Positions 44,173-53,374 of a DNA stretch of 60,545 nt are shown here, one piece after another (position 1 is the first letter of the stretch; each line of letters opens with the position of its first letter). The position numbers were made by a program, and so were the translations under genes. The notes under the pieces are model-generated. The model saw only the letters and a program-made list of their open reading frames with translations. It did not search any database and was not told the DNA's origin. This DNA is from a bacterium BMS3Abin11 (GTDB taxonomy: Bacteria; Pseudomonadota; Gammaproteobacteria; BMS3Bbin11): positions 1 through 60,545 of the forward strand of contig BDTD01000032.1 of NCBI GenBank assembly GCA_002897635.1, read 5' to 3'.

Positions 44173-44847
44173 TCAGGAACGGAATAAACGGGTGTACTGT
44201 GTTTCATGTTGAGCACTGGCAATGGCCAGTGCAGGGCTGGAACAGCCCACTTCATCATCGGTCAGCTGTGCAGCCCTTTCGAGTACTTCATCGACCTGAC
44301 TGGAAAGATGCATCAGAATTTTCTGTCCATCTGTTTGTCCCAGCGGTACCAGTTTAACCGCCGCAATAACTAGATTTTCCAGCCAGCTCCAGACATATCC
44401 CAGGCAGGCCTGATGCGGGGGGATATCCCAGGCCACACTGGCAAATGAGTAACCGGCTGCCTGGCTGGATTTTACCAGTGATTCATAGTGTGTGATTTCT
44501 GCTATATCCAGTGAAGACAGTAGACGAAACAGGGCATAAGCACGGTTCTTCTCTTCCATTCGTAACTCGCCCGTCTCACGACTGGCCATGATCAACTCAC
44601 TCCAGCGTTGCAGTGATGCTGTATCGTCGTCTGACCAGGCCTGCATCATGCGCAATAGAATGGGTATTTCCAGATCCTGCATACTGGTCTGAAGTAGATC
44701 ACTTAACCATTGCTTCAGTCTGTCCGCGTCATTCAGCCAGCCGGCTTCTACACACCACTCAATACCCTGAGAATAGGTGAAAGCACCAATGGGTAATGAT
44801 GGGCTGATCAATTGCATCAGCCGCAACAATGCCAGATCAGTGATCAT
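44173..44847 (-). CDS. ureF: urease accessory protein
   Basis: A 224-residue helical protein starting MITDLALLRLMQLISPSLPI and GAFTYSQGIEWCVEAGW, the standard UreF N-terminus. I use the ATG at 44847, which overlaps the end of ureE by 11 bp; a frame open to 44955 would lie fully within ureE. UreF links UreD and UreG during nickel loading. Confidence 0.93.
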   Translation of the reverse strand: MITDLALLRLMQLISPSLPIGAFTYSQGIEWCVEAGWLNDADRLKQWLSDLLQTSMQDLEIPILLRMMQAWSDDDTASLQRWSELIMASRETGELRMEEKNRAYALFRLLSSLDIAEITHYESLVKSSQAAGYSFASVAWDIPPHQACLGYVWSWLENLVIAAVKLVPLGQTDGQKILMHLSSQVDEVLERAAQLTDDEVGCSSPALAIASAQHETQYTRLFRS

Positions 44848-45340
44848 GTTCATGGTCGCCCCTATGCTCGTGACTGTGGGAATGGCCATGTGCGTGGCTA
44901 TGCGAATGTCCCTGTATATGCCCATAGTCACCATAGGCTCCCGGTTCAGGTTCAAATGGCGCTTCTTCGTTGAGCACTTTCAGTCCTAATTTCTGACAGA
45001 GCTCATCCAGTACATGATCCGTCTGATAGCGAATAAATTTCTCTGAGATTTGCAATGCGACATGTCTGTTGCCGAGGTGATAACAGGCGCGTGCTTGCTG
45101 CATTGCATCATCACAATACGCGGTGCTGACGGCTTCTTTCGCGGCCCTTATCATTACCGTGTCACCATCATCTGAGGCCAGACAATCCCCTTCTCTTAGT
45201 ATGATGCCGCGCTCGAGAACCAGGCCGGCTTCTTCACCATTGTCCAGCACCACACGCTGACGACTTTTCTGGCGCAATTCATAACTCAGGGTCAGGGTAA
45301 GATCAGACCCATTCGCCGTTTTATGGGTAAAACATAACAT
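44837..45340 (-). CDS. ureE: urease nickel metallochaperone
   Basis: A 167-residue protein with the UreE peptide- and metal-binding domains; CYHLGNRHVALQISEKF contains the conserved nickel-binding histidine. The C-terminus is strongly His-rich (GHSHSHAHGHSHSHEHRGDH), which can hold several nickel ions. It begins 2 bp after ureC. Confidence 0.94.
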   Translation of the reverse strand: MLCFTHKTANGSDLTLTLSYELRQKSRQRVVLDNGEEAGLVLERGIILREGDCLASDDGDTVMIRAAKEAVSTAYCDDAMQQARACYHLGNRHVALQISEKFIRYQTDHVLDELCQKLGLKVLNEEAPFEPEPGAYGDYGHIQGHSHSHAHGHSHSHEHRGDHEHDH

Positions 45341-45342
45341 GC

Positions 45343-47046
45343 TTAAAACAGAAAGTAGCGTTGTGCCATCGGCAGAACTTTTGCCGGCTCACAGGTCAGT
45401 AGCTCACCGTCTGCACGCACTTCATAAGTTTGCGAATCGACCGAAATTTCCGGCAGGTAATCATTCAACAGCATATCTTTTTTTGTAACTGAACGGCACC
45501 GTTTTACCACACCAATCATGCTTTGCAAATTGAGTTCTTCATGCACCGCCGCGTCGTAGCCTGCCTGAGATAGAAAGGTCATCGATGTGGCATTGCGTGC
45601 CCCACCCAGAGCAGCAAACATGTGGCGATAGTGTACAGGCTGCGGTGTTGGGATGGATGCATTCGGATCACCCATAGGCGCGGCAACGATCATTCCACCT
45701 TTTATGATGACGCCGGGCTTACTGCCGAAAAAGGCCGGTTTCCATAACACCAGATCGGCAAGTTTACCGACTTCTATCGAACCCACTTCATGGCTGATGC
45801 CATGTGCCAGAGCAGGATTGATTGTGTATTTGGCAATATAACGTTTGACCCGGGCATTATCTGAATCTGCCGGGTCACCCGCCAGACTACCGCGCTGCAC
45901 CCGCATCTTGTGAGCGGTCTGCCAGGTGCGAGTAATGACCTCTCCAACACGCCCCATGGCCTGCGAGTCCGAAGCAATCATTGAAAAGGCGCCCAGGTCG
46001 TGCAATATGTCCTCGGCTGCAATGGTCTCTCTTCTAATGCGTGATTCGGCAAAGGCCACATCTTCGGCGATATTCGGATCAAGGTGATGACAGACCATCA
46101 GCATATCCAGGTGTTCATCAATGGTGTTAATGGTGTAGGGACGGGTCGGGTTAGTTGAAGAAGGTAATACATTTTTATAGCCACAGACCTTGATGATGTC
46201 CGGTGCATGGCCGCCACCTGCTCCTTCTGTATGATAGGTATGAATAGTGCGCCCTTTCATGGCAGCAAGACTGTCTTCAACAAACCCGGATTCATTCAGG
46301 GTGTCTGTATGAATCGCAACCTGTACATCGTATTCTTCAGCTACCGCCAGACAATTATCAATGGATGCGGGTGTGGTCCCCCAGTCTTCGTGCAATTTAA
46401 GACCAATGGCACCAGCCATGACTTGCTCCGCCAGCGCCTCGGGTAAACTGGCATTACCTTTCCCGAGATAACCAAGATTCATAGGCAGTTCATCCGATGC
46501 CTGCAACATTCTGTGTATATTCCACGGTCCTGGGGTACATGTAGTGGCATTTGTCCCGGTCGCTGGACCGGTTCCGCCACCCAGCATCGTCGTCACACCA
46601 GACATCAGGGCATCCTCGACCTGTTGTGGACAGATAAAATGTATATGTGAATCTATACCACCGGCGGTCAATATCTGCCCTTCTCCAGCAATCACCTCAG
46701 TGCCCGGTCCAATAACGATGCTAACCGCCGCCTGGGTATCGGGATTGCCTGCCTTGCCTATGCCCGCTATACGTCCATCCTTGATGCCGACATCCGCCTT
46801 AACAATGCCCCAGTGATCCAGAATCAGGGCATTGGTAATGACCACATCAACCACGTCAGCAGAGATTCTTTGACTCTGCCCCATACCATCACGAATGACT
46901 TTGCCACCACCAAATTTCACCTCGTCACCATAGACGGTGTGGTCATCCTCAACGGCAATCCACAAATCCGAATCACCGAGTCGAACACGATCGCCGATAC
47001 TGGGGCCATACATTTCGGCATAGGCCTGTTTACTGATTTTTGCCAT
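45343..47046 (-). CDS. ureC: urease subunit alpha
   Basis: A 567-residue catalytic subunit. DSHIHFICP provides nickel ligands, GLKLHEDWG the carbamylated lysine, [12 protein letters not shown] and [12 protein letters not shown] further ligands, and MVCHHLD the flexible flap catalytic histidine. Length is typical. It follows the fused gamma/beta subunit by 2 bp. Confidence 0.97.
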   Translation of the reverse strand: MAKISKQAYAEMYGPSIGDRVRLGDSDLWIAVEDDHTVYGDEVKFGGGKVIRDGMGQSQRISADVVDVVITNALILDHWGIVKADVGIKDGRIAGIGKAGNPDTQAAVSIVIGPGTEVIAGEGQILTAGGIDSHIHFICPQQVEDALMSGVTTMLGGGTGPATGTNATTCTPGPWNIHRMLQASDELPMNLGYLGKGNASLPEALAEQVMAGAIGLKLHEDWGTTPASIDNCLAVAEEYDVQVAIHTDTLNESGFVEDSLAAMKGRTIHTYHTEGAGGGHAPDIIKVCGYKNVLPSSTNPTRPYTINTIDEHLDMLMVCHHLDPNIAEDVAFAESRIRRETIAAEDILHDLGAFSMIASDSQAMGRVGEVITRTWQTAHKMRVQRGSLAGDPADSDNARVKRYIAKYTINPALAHGISHEVGSIEVGKLADLVLWKPAFFGSKPGVIIKGGMIVAAPMGDPNASIPTPQPVHYRHMFAALGGARNATSMTFLSQAGYDAAVHEELNLQSMIGVVKRCRSVTKKDMLLNDYLPEISVDSQTYEVRADGELLTCEPAKVLPMAQRYFLF

Positions 47047-47048
47047 TA

Positions 47049-47687
47049 TTATTCCTCCACAGCGCCCATGACGAGCCCATTGAAACCATAAATTTTTTCA
47101 TCTCCTGCAAACCTGACTAAAACCACTTCGCGAGTCTGCCCTGGCTCAAAACGCACCGCCGTGCCCGCAGGGATGTCCAGCCTGAAACCCCTACTCTTTT
47201 CACGTTCAAATATCAGACCTTTGTTTACTTCATAAAAATGATAATGTGAGCCTACCTGAATTGGTCGATCACCGGTATTTGCGACATTAAGAGTAACAGC
47301 TTCACGATCGACATTAATCTCGCGTTCGCCTTCACCTGCGACTATCTCACCGGGCTGAAATGTATCCACCGCCCCCCCCTCTACTGGCATAATGGGAGAA
47401 TGTACCGTCACCAGTTTTGTGCCATCGGGAAAGGTGGCTTCCACCTGAACATCGTGGATCATCTCAGCAATGCCATCCATCACATCTGCCATCGTCAATA
47501 AGGTGCGACCATGATCCATTAACTGTGCCACCGTCATGCCTTCACGCGCACCTTCCATGATGGCGCCGCTTATATAGGCCACTGCTTCCGGATAATTCAG
47601 TTTTAGACCTTTATCCTTGCGTCGTTCGGCGAGTAGTGCGGCGGTAAACAGTAAAAGTTTGTCTTTTTCACGTGGGGTGAGTTCCAT
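47049..47687 (-). CDS. ureAB: fused urease gamma-beta subunit
   Basis: A 212-residue protein in which the gamma subunit (about 1-100, [20 protein letters not shown] and [15 protein letters not shown]) is joined to the beta subunit (about 105-212, [17 protein letters not shown] and [14 protein letters not shown]). Most bacteria keep these as separate ureA and ureB; the fused form is known, for example in Helicobacter, as UreA. No stop or frame change lies at the junction. Confidence 0.95.
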   Translation of the reverse strand: MELTPREKDKLLLFTAALLAERRKDKGLKLNYPEAVAYISGAIMEGAREGMTVAQLMDHGRTLLTMADVMDGIAEMIHDVQVEATFPDGTKLVTVHSPIMPVEGGAVDTFQPGEIVAGEGEREINVDREAVTLNVANTGDRPIQVGSHYHFYEVNKGLIFEREKSRGFRLDIPAGTAVRFEPGQTREVVLVRFAGDEKIYGFNGLVMGAVEE

Positions 47688-47728
47688 AATTATGTCCTTT
47701 TAATAATCCTTGCTGTCCAATAAATATG

Positions 47729-47840
47729 TTGTAGGTTTTAATTCATTCTGACAAAAACTGTGCGAATGAATTCGCACCTACAAAAATCAAATAACAACCT
47801 TCCCGAAAATATTTTTGTAGGTTCGAATTCATTCGAACAA
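47729..47840. repeat. REP-like cluster (GTAGGTTCGAATTCATTCG family)
   Basis: Three units: 47729-47748 (diverged), 47760-47782 (inverted) and 47813-47840. They match the unit at 10838-10909. The cluster lies between ureD and ureAB inside the urease operon, where hairpins may affect mRNA stability. Confidence 0.7.
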
Positions 47841-47860
47841 TATCGAGGGTAAGTGTAAAT

Positions 47861-48697
47861 TTAAGTATCCCATATTCTTGGCTTACAGGCTTCCAGACCC
47901 AGCGCGCGCGGCCTTGATATCGCCCACAGCTTTCGAAAATAGTTGAGCGCATGCTCGGTTGAACCGCCAAGGTAACGCACGACTATTAATTCAGATTCAA
48001 CACGACTGACACCGGCTATGCCACTTTCTGCCTTCTGAGACTGCAACAACTCCAGCAGTGATTTATTGATCGCCTGGCTATAAATAACAAAGCTGCCATA
48101 TACCCGGCTCCCCTGTAGACCGCAAAGTCTGGCCTGTTCCAGAGAATCAATTTTTAACCTGTCGTGCAGCAACAGCTTTCCGCCCACTTTCAGTTCAGTA
48201 TTCAGCATTACCTTCCCGGCTGTAAAATCCTCACCGTTGGCCGGTAGCCCAAAGCAATGTATTTCCCAGCCGACGAATTTAGCGTCTTCATCAAGATTGA
48301 CAAGAATCTTTGATGAAAGCTCTGCTGCTGGAAAATAGATATTTTCCAGTGGTAAGAACTCCAGCGCCGCATTACAGTAAACATTGAATTTCTGCTGCAG
48401 ACCGGCCGTTTTACCGGCACTTCGGTAGAATTTGCCGGCCCCGGGCGTGGTAATCAGGCCCTGTGCACCAGGTCTTACATCGATATCAAGCTTCAATTGA
48501 TCTCCGCCGACTACACCACCGGGTGGATGTAATACATAGACATGGCAAACCTCGCCTTCGGGATAAAACGGACGCTGAACAGTTAGCGGGCCAATTCTCT
48601 GCAATGGAAGCAGGCAGGTCCTGCCGTCAATTTTTTGCAGTCTGAGTTTAAGCACTGCCTGCCAGCCTTCGTCCTGACAGTCATCTGTGGATAACAT
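47861..48697 (-). CDS. ureD: urease accessory protein
   Basis: A 278-residue protein with the UreD/UreH features VYVLHPPGGVVGGDQLKLDI and LITTPGAGKFYRSAG. It is the scaffold that binds apo-urease and brings UreF and UreG. It follows urtE by 9 bp, so the transporter and urease genes probably share one transcript. Confidence 0.93.
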   Translation of the reverse strand: MLSTDDCQDEGWQAVLKLRLQKIDGRTCLLPLQRIGPLTVQRPFYPEGEVCHVYVLHPPGGVVGGDQLKLDIDVRPGAQGLITTPGAGKFYRSAGKTAGLQQKFNVYCNAALEFLPLENIYFPAAELSSKILVNLDEDAKFVGWEIHCFGLPANGEDFTAGKVMLNTELKVGGKLLLHDRLKIDSLEQARLCGLQGSRVYGSFVIYSQAINKSLLELLQSQKAESGIAGVSRVESELIVVRYLGGSTEHALNYFRKLWAISRPRALGLEACKPRIWDT

Positions 48698-48706
48698 AGA
48701 GGCGCC

Positions 48707-49402
48707 CTATACAGTCAGATATTTGCGAATCAGTTCATCATTCAGATCATTTATTTCTGCCGCAGCCATCATCTGGCCACGGTCCAGAATAATAAATGAA
48801 TCTGCCACGCGGCGTACGAAAGGAAGTTTCTGCTCTACCAGTAAAACTGTCAAACCAATCTCGCGGTTCAGTTTGCGAATCACGTCACCAATCTCCTGAA
48901 CAATATTTGGTTGTATGCCCTCAGTCGGCTCATCCAGTATCAACAGTTCTGGATCTATGACCAATGCCCTGCCTATGGCCAGTTGCTGCTGCTGTCCACC
49001 CGATAAATCCCCGCCGCGACGACCATGCATTTCTTTTAAAACAGGAAACATCTCATATATGAATTCCGGGATAATCTTCAAACCATCACGTCGGGCCTGC
49101 AAACCAATTCGAAGATTCTCCTCCACTGTCAGTAGCGGAAAAATCTGGCGCCCCTGAGGCACATAACCGATACCCATATGGGCCCGCCGTTCTGCAGATA
49201 ATTTCGTCAGGTCTTTGTCCTGATAGTATATTGCTCCTTTCCTCACCGGCAGTGAGCCCATGATGCATTTCAACAGGGTCGTTTTACCGACACCATTACG
49301 CCCCATAAGGCAAGTGCACTCACCTTTTTTTACATCAAAAGAGATATCCCACAGGATATGACTTTCGCCATAGTACTGGTTGATGCCTTCGAGTTTAAGC
49401 AC
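48707..49402 (-). CDS. urtE: urea ABC transporter ATP-binding protein UrtE
   Basis: A 231-residue LivF-type ATPase: Walker A GRNGVGKTTLL near 34, signature LSGGQQQQLAIG near 134, Walker B LLILDEPTEGIQP. The start is a GTG at 49402-49400. That codon lies in CACTAGTG, which is repeated 266 bp further up at the urtD stop; a 258-bp element separates the two copies. The original arrangement was probably a TAGTG overlap. Confidence 0.93.
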   Translation of the reverse strand: MLKLEGINQYYGESHILWDISFDVKKGECTCLMGRNGVGKTTLLKCIMGSLPVRKGAIYYQDKDLTKLSAERRAHMGIGYVPQGRQIFPLLTVEENLRIGLQARRDGLKIIPEFIYEMFPVLKEMHGRRGGDLSGGQQQQLAIGRALVIDPELLILDEPTEGIQPNIVQEIGDVIRKLNREIGLTVLLVEQKLPFVRRVADSFIILDRGQMMAAAEINDLNDELIRKYLTV

Positions 49403-49407
49403 TAGTG

Positions 49408-49665
49408 CTCCTTCAACCTGATAATGACGGGTTCAGTTAGCTTGTCAACGCTCATGGCAAGACGCGCCTCGCAGGCAATGGTTATTCCCTTGTCAAGAGG
49501 CGCAACGTAGTCCATGGGCGTTGACAAGCTAACCCAAAGGGCGCCCCTGTGGTGTCTCGCCGCTTCGTTCCAGTGCTTGCCAAGGGAATAACCATTACCT
49601 TTGCACTGCGCCTTGCTGCGAAACACCACAGGGATGCTGAACCCGTCATTATCAGGTTGAAGAAA
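49408..49665. mobile_element. 258-bp palindromic insertion between urtD and urtE
   Basis: The element has 26-bp perfect terminal inverted repeats (49411-49436 and 49637-49662, starting CTTCAACCTGATAATGACGG). It is flanked by the 8-bp direct repeat CACTAGTG at 49400-49407 and 49666-49673, a probable target duplication. Inside are further inverted pairs: 49436-49451 with 49518-49533, and 49477-49492 with 49581-49596. The insertion falls on the urtD stop/urtE start overlap and restores both. The 88-codon frame inside it is probably not a gene. Confidence 0.82.
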
Positions 49666-49667
49666 CA

Positions 49668-50498
49668 CTAGTGCCCTCCCAGGTAGACGTCAACCACACG
49701 CTGATTATTTTGCACATCTTCCATCGAGCCTTCGGCCAGCACATGTCCCTGATGCAGAACAGTGACCGGACTATCCAGTGAACGAACAAAGTCCATATCA
49801 TGCTCGACGACGATGACAGATTGTTCACCTGCCAGTGTTTTAAGCAACTCTGCAGTACGATCCATCTCCTGATGCGTCATGCCGGCTACTGGTTCATCCA
49901 CCAGTAATAATTCTGGCTTTTGCATTAGCAGCATACCTATCTCCAGCCACTGTTTCTGACCATGGGACAAGACCCCGGCCTCTGCTTTTATCTGTTCGCT
50001 CAAACCGATGACTTCAAGTACTTCATCTATATGATCACGCTGTTCACCAGTTAAACGGGCAAACAGGGTAGGAAAGACCTTTTTGTTGCTGGACATCGCC
50101 AGCTCCAGGTTTTCAAACACACTATGGCACTCAAATACGGTTGGTTTCTGAAATTTCCGGCCTATGCCAGCCTCGGCAATTTCTGCTTCGGACATGCGTA
50201 GTAGATCCATTCTCTGACCAAACCAGGCTGAGCCGGCATCCGGTCTAGTTTTCCCTGTGACAACATCCATCATGGTGGTCTTCCCTGCACCATTGGGTCC
50301 GATTATGCAGCGGAGTTCACCTGCATCAATATATAAATTGAGATCGTCGATTGCTTTAAAACCATCAAAACTGACGGTAATACCCTCAAGGTAAAGAATT
50401 GTTCCATGGCTCAGATCCAGTTCATCCGTAACTTTAGGAATCATGAAATCATATACCTGGGCGCGATCCACCATCGAACGTAGTGTCCGGCGAATCAT
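49668..50498 (-). CDS. urtD: urea ABC transporter ATP-binding protein UrtD
   Basis: A 276-residue LivG-type ATPase with Walker A GPNGAGKTTMMDV near residue 67, signature LSHGQKQWLEIGM (the SHGQ form is typical of UrtD) and Walker B LLLVDEPVAGM. It overlaps urtC by 4 bp. Its stop TAG lies in the CACTAGTG copy that borders the inserted element. Confidence 0.93.
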   Translation of the reverse strand: MIRRTLRSMVDRAQVYDFMIPKVTDELDLSHGTILYLEGITVSFDGFKAIDDLNLYIDAGELRCIIGPNGAGKTTMMDVVTGKTRPDAGSAWFGQRMDLLRMSEAEIAEAGIGRKFQKPTVFECHSVFENLELAMSSNKKVFPTLFARLTGEQRDHIDEVLEVIGLSEQIKAEAGVLSHGQKQWLEIGMLLMQKPELLLVDEPVAGMTHQEMDRTAELLKTLAGEQSVIVVEHDMDFVRSLDSPVTVLHQGHVLAEGSMEDVQNNQRVVDVYLGGH

Positions 50499-51583
50499 GA
50501 GGAAGCTCTCTGGCGATTCAGCACCCCTACCAGGCCTTTAGGCAGATAGAGCGTAGAAAGAACAAACAGCGCACCCAGTGCAAATAACCAGACCTCCGGG
50601 AAAACACCAGTGAAATAGGTCTTGGCATAATTTACCAGCACCGCCCCGGCAGCGGCACCATACAGGGTTCCTCTACCACCAACAGCAACCCATATGACCA
50701 CTTCAATTGAATTCAGAGGTGAGAATTCTCCCGGGTTGATAATTCCTACCTGCGGCACATACAGTGCACCAGCGATACCGGCAAGTGCGGCTGAAAATGT
50801 AAATATGGCCAGTTTCACATATTCGACCCGGTAGCCAATAAAACGAGTGCGGTCTTCCGCATCGCGTATCGCGACAACCACACGTCCCAACTTGGACTTA
50901 ACTATCGCCCGGCAGGCAAGGTAACCGAAGCCCAACGCCAGGGCAGAGGCAATGAACAGGCCTATGCGTGTGCTATCGGTATGTAAATCAAAACCCAGTA
51001 AATCCTTAAAATCAGTCAGACCATTATTACCGCCAAAGCCCATCTCGTTGCGAAAAAATGCCAGCATAAGGGCATAAGTCAGGGCCTGGGTAATAATAGA
51101 CAGATAGACACCGGTTACTCTTGAACGAAATGCCAGCCAGCCAAACACATATGCCAATACCCCCGGCACCAGAACAACCATAATGGTGGCAAACCAGAAC
51201 ATGTCGAAGCCCTGCCAGAACCAGGGCAATTCGCTATAATTCAAAAATACCATGAAGTCCGGTAACACCGGGTTGCCGTAGACACCACGATCACCAATCT
51301 GACGCATCAGATACATACCCATTGCATAGCCGCCTAAGGCAAAAAATGCCGCATGGCCCAGGCTCAGTATACCGAGATAGCCCCAGACCAGATCAACAGC
51401 AATAGCAAGTAATGCATAAGTCAGGTATTTACCCAGCAAGGTGACGGTGTAGGTGGAAAGATGCAGCGCGCTGGATTCCGGTACCACAAGATTTAATACA
51501 GGCACCACAATCAATGCTATAAGTAACAAGCTCATCAAGGTCTGGCCGCCACGATCATTTTTTAGTATTCGCGCGATAAACAT
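50495..51583 (-). CDS. urtC: urea ABC transporter permease UrtC
   Basis: A 362-residue LivM-type permease with about ten spans; DLVWGYLGILSLGHAAFFALGGY is the typical motif and GYRVEYVKLAIFTFSAALAGIAGALY follows the coupling loop. It starts 4 bp after urtB and overlaps urtD. Confidence 0.93.
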   Translation of the reverse strand: MFIARILKNDRGGQTLMSLLLIALIVVPVLNLVVPESSALHLSTYTVTLLGKYLTYALLAIAVDLVWGYLGILSLGHAAFFALGGYAMGMYLMRQIGDRGVYGNPVLPDFMVFLNYSELPWFWQGFDMFWFATIMVVLVPGVLAYVFGWLAFRSRVTGVYLSIITQALTYALMLAFFRNEMGFGGNNGLTDFKDLLGFDLHTDSTRIGLFIASALALGFGYLACRAIVKSKLGRVVVAIRDAEDRTRFIGYRVEYVKLAIFTFSAALAGIAGALYVPQVGIINPGEFSPLNSIEVVIWVAVGGRGTLYGAAAGAVLVNYAKTYFTGVFPEVWLFALGALFVLSTLYLPKGLVGVLNRQRASS

Positions 51584-51587
51584 TCTG

Positions 51588-53195
51588 TTAGCCCTCAGCT
51601 GAACGCCCTTTCTGCGGGAATAAACCGCGTGGACGTTTCTGTATGAACAGAATGATAAAAATCAGGATCAATATTTTGGCAAGTACTGCCCCGACCCAGG
51701 GTTCAAGAAACTGATTGGCAATACCCAAACTGAAACCACTGATCAATGTACCCGCAAGATTTCCCACACCACCGAAAACAACTACCATGAAAGAATCCAC
51801 TATATAGGCTTGGCCCAGATTCGGCCCCACATTGGTCAGCTGTGAAAGGGCAACGCCTGCCACGCCGGCAATACCGGAACCAAGGCCAAAGGTCATTGCA
51901 TCTACCCACGCAGAGCGCACACCCATAGCACGCGCCATGGTACGGTTTTGTGTAACCGCCCGTACCTGCAAGCCTAAGGAAGTCCTCTTCAGGATTAGAA
52001 ACAGGGCGGTAAATACCAGCAAAGAGAAAAAGATAATATAGAACCGGTTGTATGTCAGAGACAGAGCACTGTTTATTTCTAACGAACCTGACATCCAGTC
52101 TGGCGTAATCACTGAACGGTTGAGTGGAGAGAAGATGCTGCGAACGGTTTGTTGTAAAATCAGACTGATCCCAAAGGTCGCCAGTAATGTTTCTAATGGT
52201 CGACCGTATAAATGGCGAATCACAGTTTGTTCAATCAATATACCTACCAGGCCCGAAACAATAAAGGCCACAGGAATAGCAAGCAGTATTGAAACCCCTA
52301 TAAACTCCGGTATGGCCTGCTGTATCACATAGGTTGTGTAAGCACCCAGCATAATGAGTTCACCGTGTGCCATATTAATAACACCCATGACACCAAAGGT
52401 GATCGCCAGGCCAATAGCTGCCAGTACCAGTACCGAACCCAGACTTAAGCCAAAAAATAAGGTTTCAAGAAAGCTGTATAGCTGCAGCTTTGCATTGATA
52501 TTGTTCAATGACGTTTTCGCAGCCATACGCACTTCTTCATCAGGGTCATTAGCAACAATCGACTCAAGCTTACTGCGAACGATAGGCACCAGACTGCCAG
52601 ATACCCTTGCAATTGCAGTTAATCTACCCTCTTTCTTACCACCTTCAAGCCTGGTGATGGCGAGAGCCTGTTCAATGACGTCACGGACTTTCTGATCCTG
52701 CTCTAGTTCAAGGCGGTGCTGTAATTGTTCAATCACGCCAGCATCAGGGTTGCTGAGCATGGTTTTTACAGCCTGATAGCGCACAACAGCATCAGCGCTA
52801 TTCAATTCTTTAGCCGCCAGGACCGTGCGTATTTTCTTTCGTATCGCGTTATTTGAACGAATTTTCTTTATTTCACGCTTTTTAACCATACCAAGTTCGT
52901 CACCCTTCAATGCGTCAGAAATAGAATATTGTCTGCCCTGTTTTTTAGCTATCAGTAAAAGTTTGTCGGATTTCCGATAGTACAGTTCACTATCCAGAAA
53001 GGCCTTCAGAATCTCTACGGTACGGGGATGGGAATGCAATGCCAGTAGAGAAACGGCCTGCGTTTTTTTAGTGAAATTATTACTGATCAACAAAGCCTGA
53101 ATCTGTTCTAGTGAATTGTCATCAGCCATTACCAGGCCAGTCTGCATGATAAGTAAGGAGAGTAGAAAAAATAATATTTTGGGCCAGCGACACAT
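51588..53195 (-). CDS. urtB: urea ABC transporter permease UrtB
   Basis: A 535-residue protein. A signal-like N-terminus (MCRWPKILFFLLSLLIMQTG) and a periplasmic HEAT-like helical region of about 200 residues precede the LivH-type permease part (GVMGVINMAHGELIMLGAYT near 320). This extended N-terminus is usual for UrtB. The start at 53195 is preferred; a frame open to 53342 runs through the terminator hairpin. It is separated from urtA by that hairpin. Confidence 0.92.
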   Translation of the reverse strand: MCRWPKILFFLLSLLIMQTGLVMADDNSLEQIQALLISNNFTKKTQAVSLLALHSHPRTVEILKAFLDSELYYRKSDKLLLIAKKQGRQYSISDALKGDELGMVKKREIKKIRSNNAIRKKIRTVLAAKELNSADAVVRYQAVKTMLSNPDAGVIEQLQHRLELEQDQKVRDVIEQALAITRLEGGKKEGRLTAIARVSGSLVPIVRSKLESIVANDPDEEVRMAAKTSLNNINAKLQLYSFLETLFFGLSLGSVLVLAAIGLAITFGVMGVINMAHGELIMLGAYTTYVIQQAIPEFIGVSILLAIPVAFIVSGLVGILIEQTVIRHLYGRPLETLLATFGISLILQQTVRSIFSPLNRSVITPDWMSGSLEINSALSLTYNRFYIIFFSLLVFTALFLILKRTSLGLQVRAVTQNRTMARAMGVRSAWVDAMTFGLGSGIAGVAGVALSQLTNVGPNLGQAYIVDSFMVVVFGGVGNLAGTLISGFSLGIANQFLEPWVGAVLAKILILIFIILFIQKRPRGLFPQKGRSAEG

Positions 53196-53226
53196 ATCAA
53201 TCACAATGTTCAAAGGAGAAAAAATA

Positions 53227-53258
53227 AAACCGCTCCGACATGATATCCGGAGCGGTTT
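53227..53258 (-). terminator. attenuating terminator between urtA and urtB
   Basis: AAACCGCTCCG (53227-53237) and CGGAGCGGTTT (53248-53258) form a perfect 11-bp stem. On the minus strand it is followed by TATTTTTTCT. It lies after urtA and before urtB, so it should lower transcription of the membrane and urease genes relative to the binding protein. Confidence 0.8.
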
Positions 53259-53374
53259 CAAGGTATGCTTGAATATATGAAATGAAATTGCCGCGCTTCG
53301 GTACTCGTACTCGTGACCGTAGGAAATACTCGAAGGGTGCAATGACGAGATTCTATGATTGACTCAGAACTTCC

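Noticed and set aside
49436-49533. Integron attC site suggested by GTTAGC...GCTAAC arms
   Set aside because: The arms do not fit the attC R/L box consensus, no integrase is near, and the element has its own terminal repeats and target duplication.
49402-49668. 88-codon frame between urtD and urtE as a small gene
   Set aside because: It coincides with the inserted palindromic element and its direct repeats; its ends are the shared CACTAGTG copies, so the frame is a by-product.
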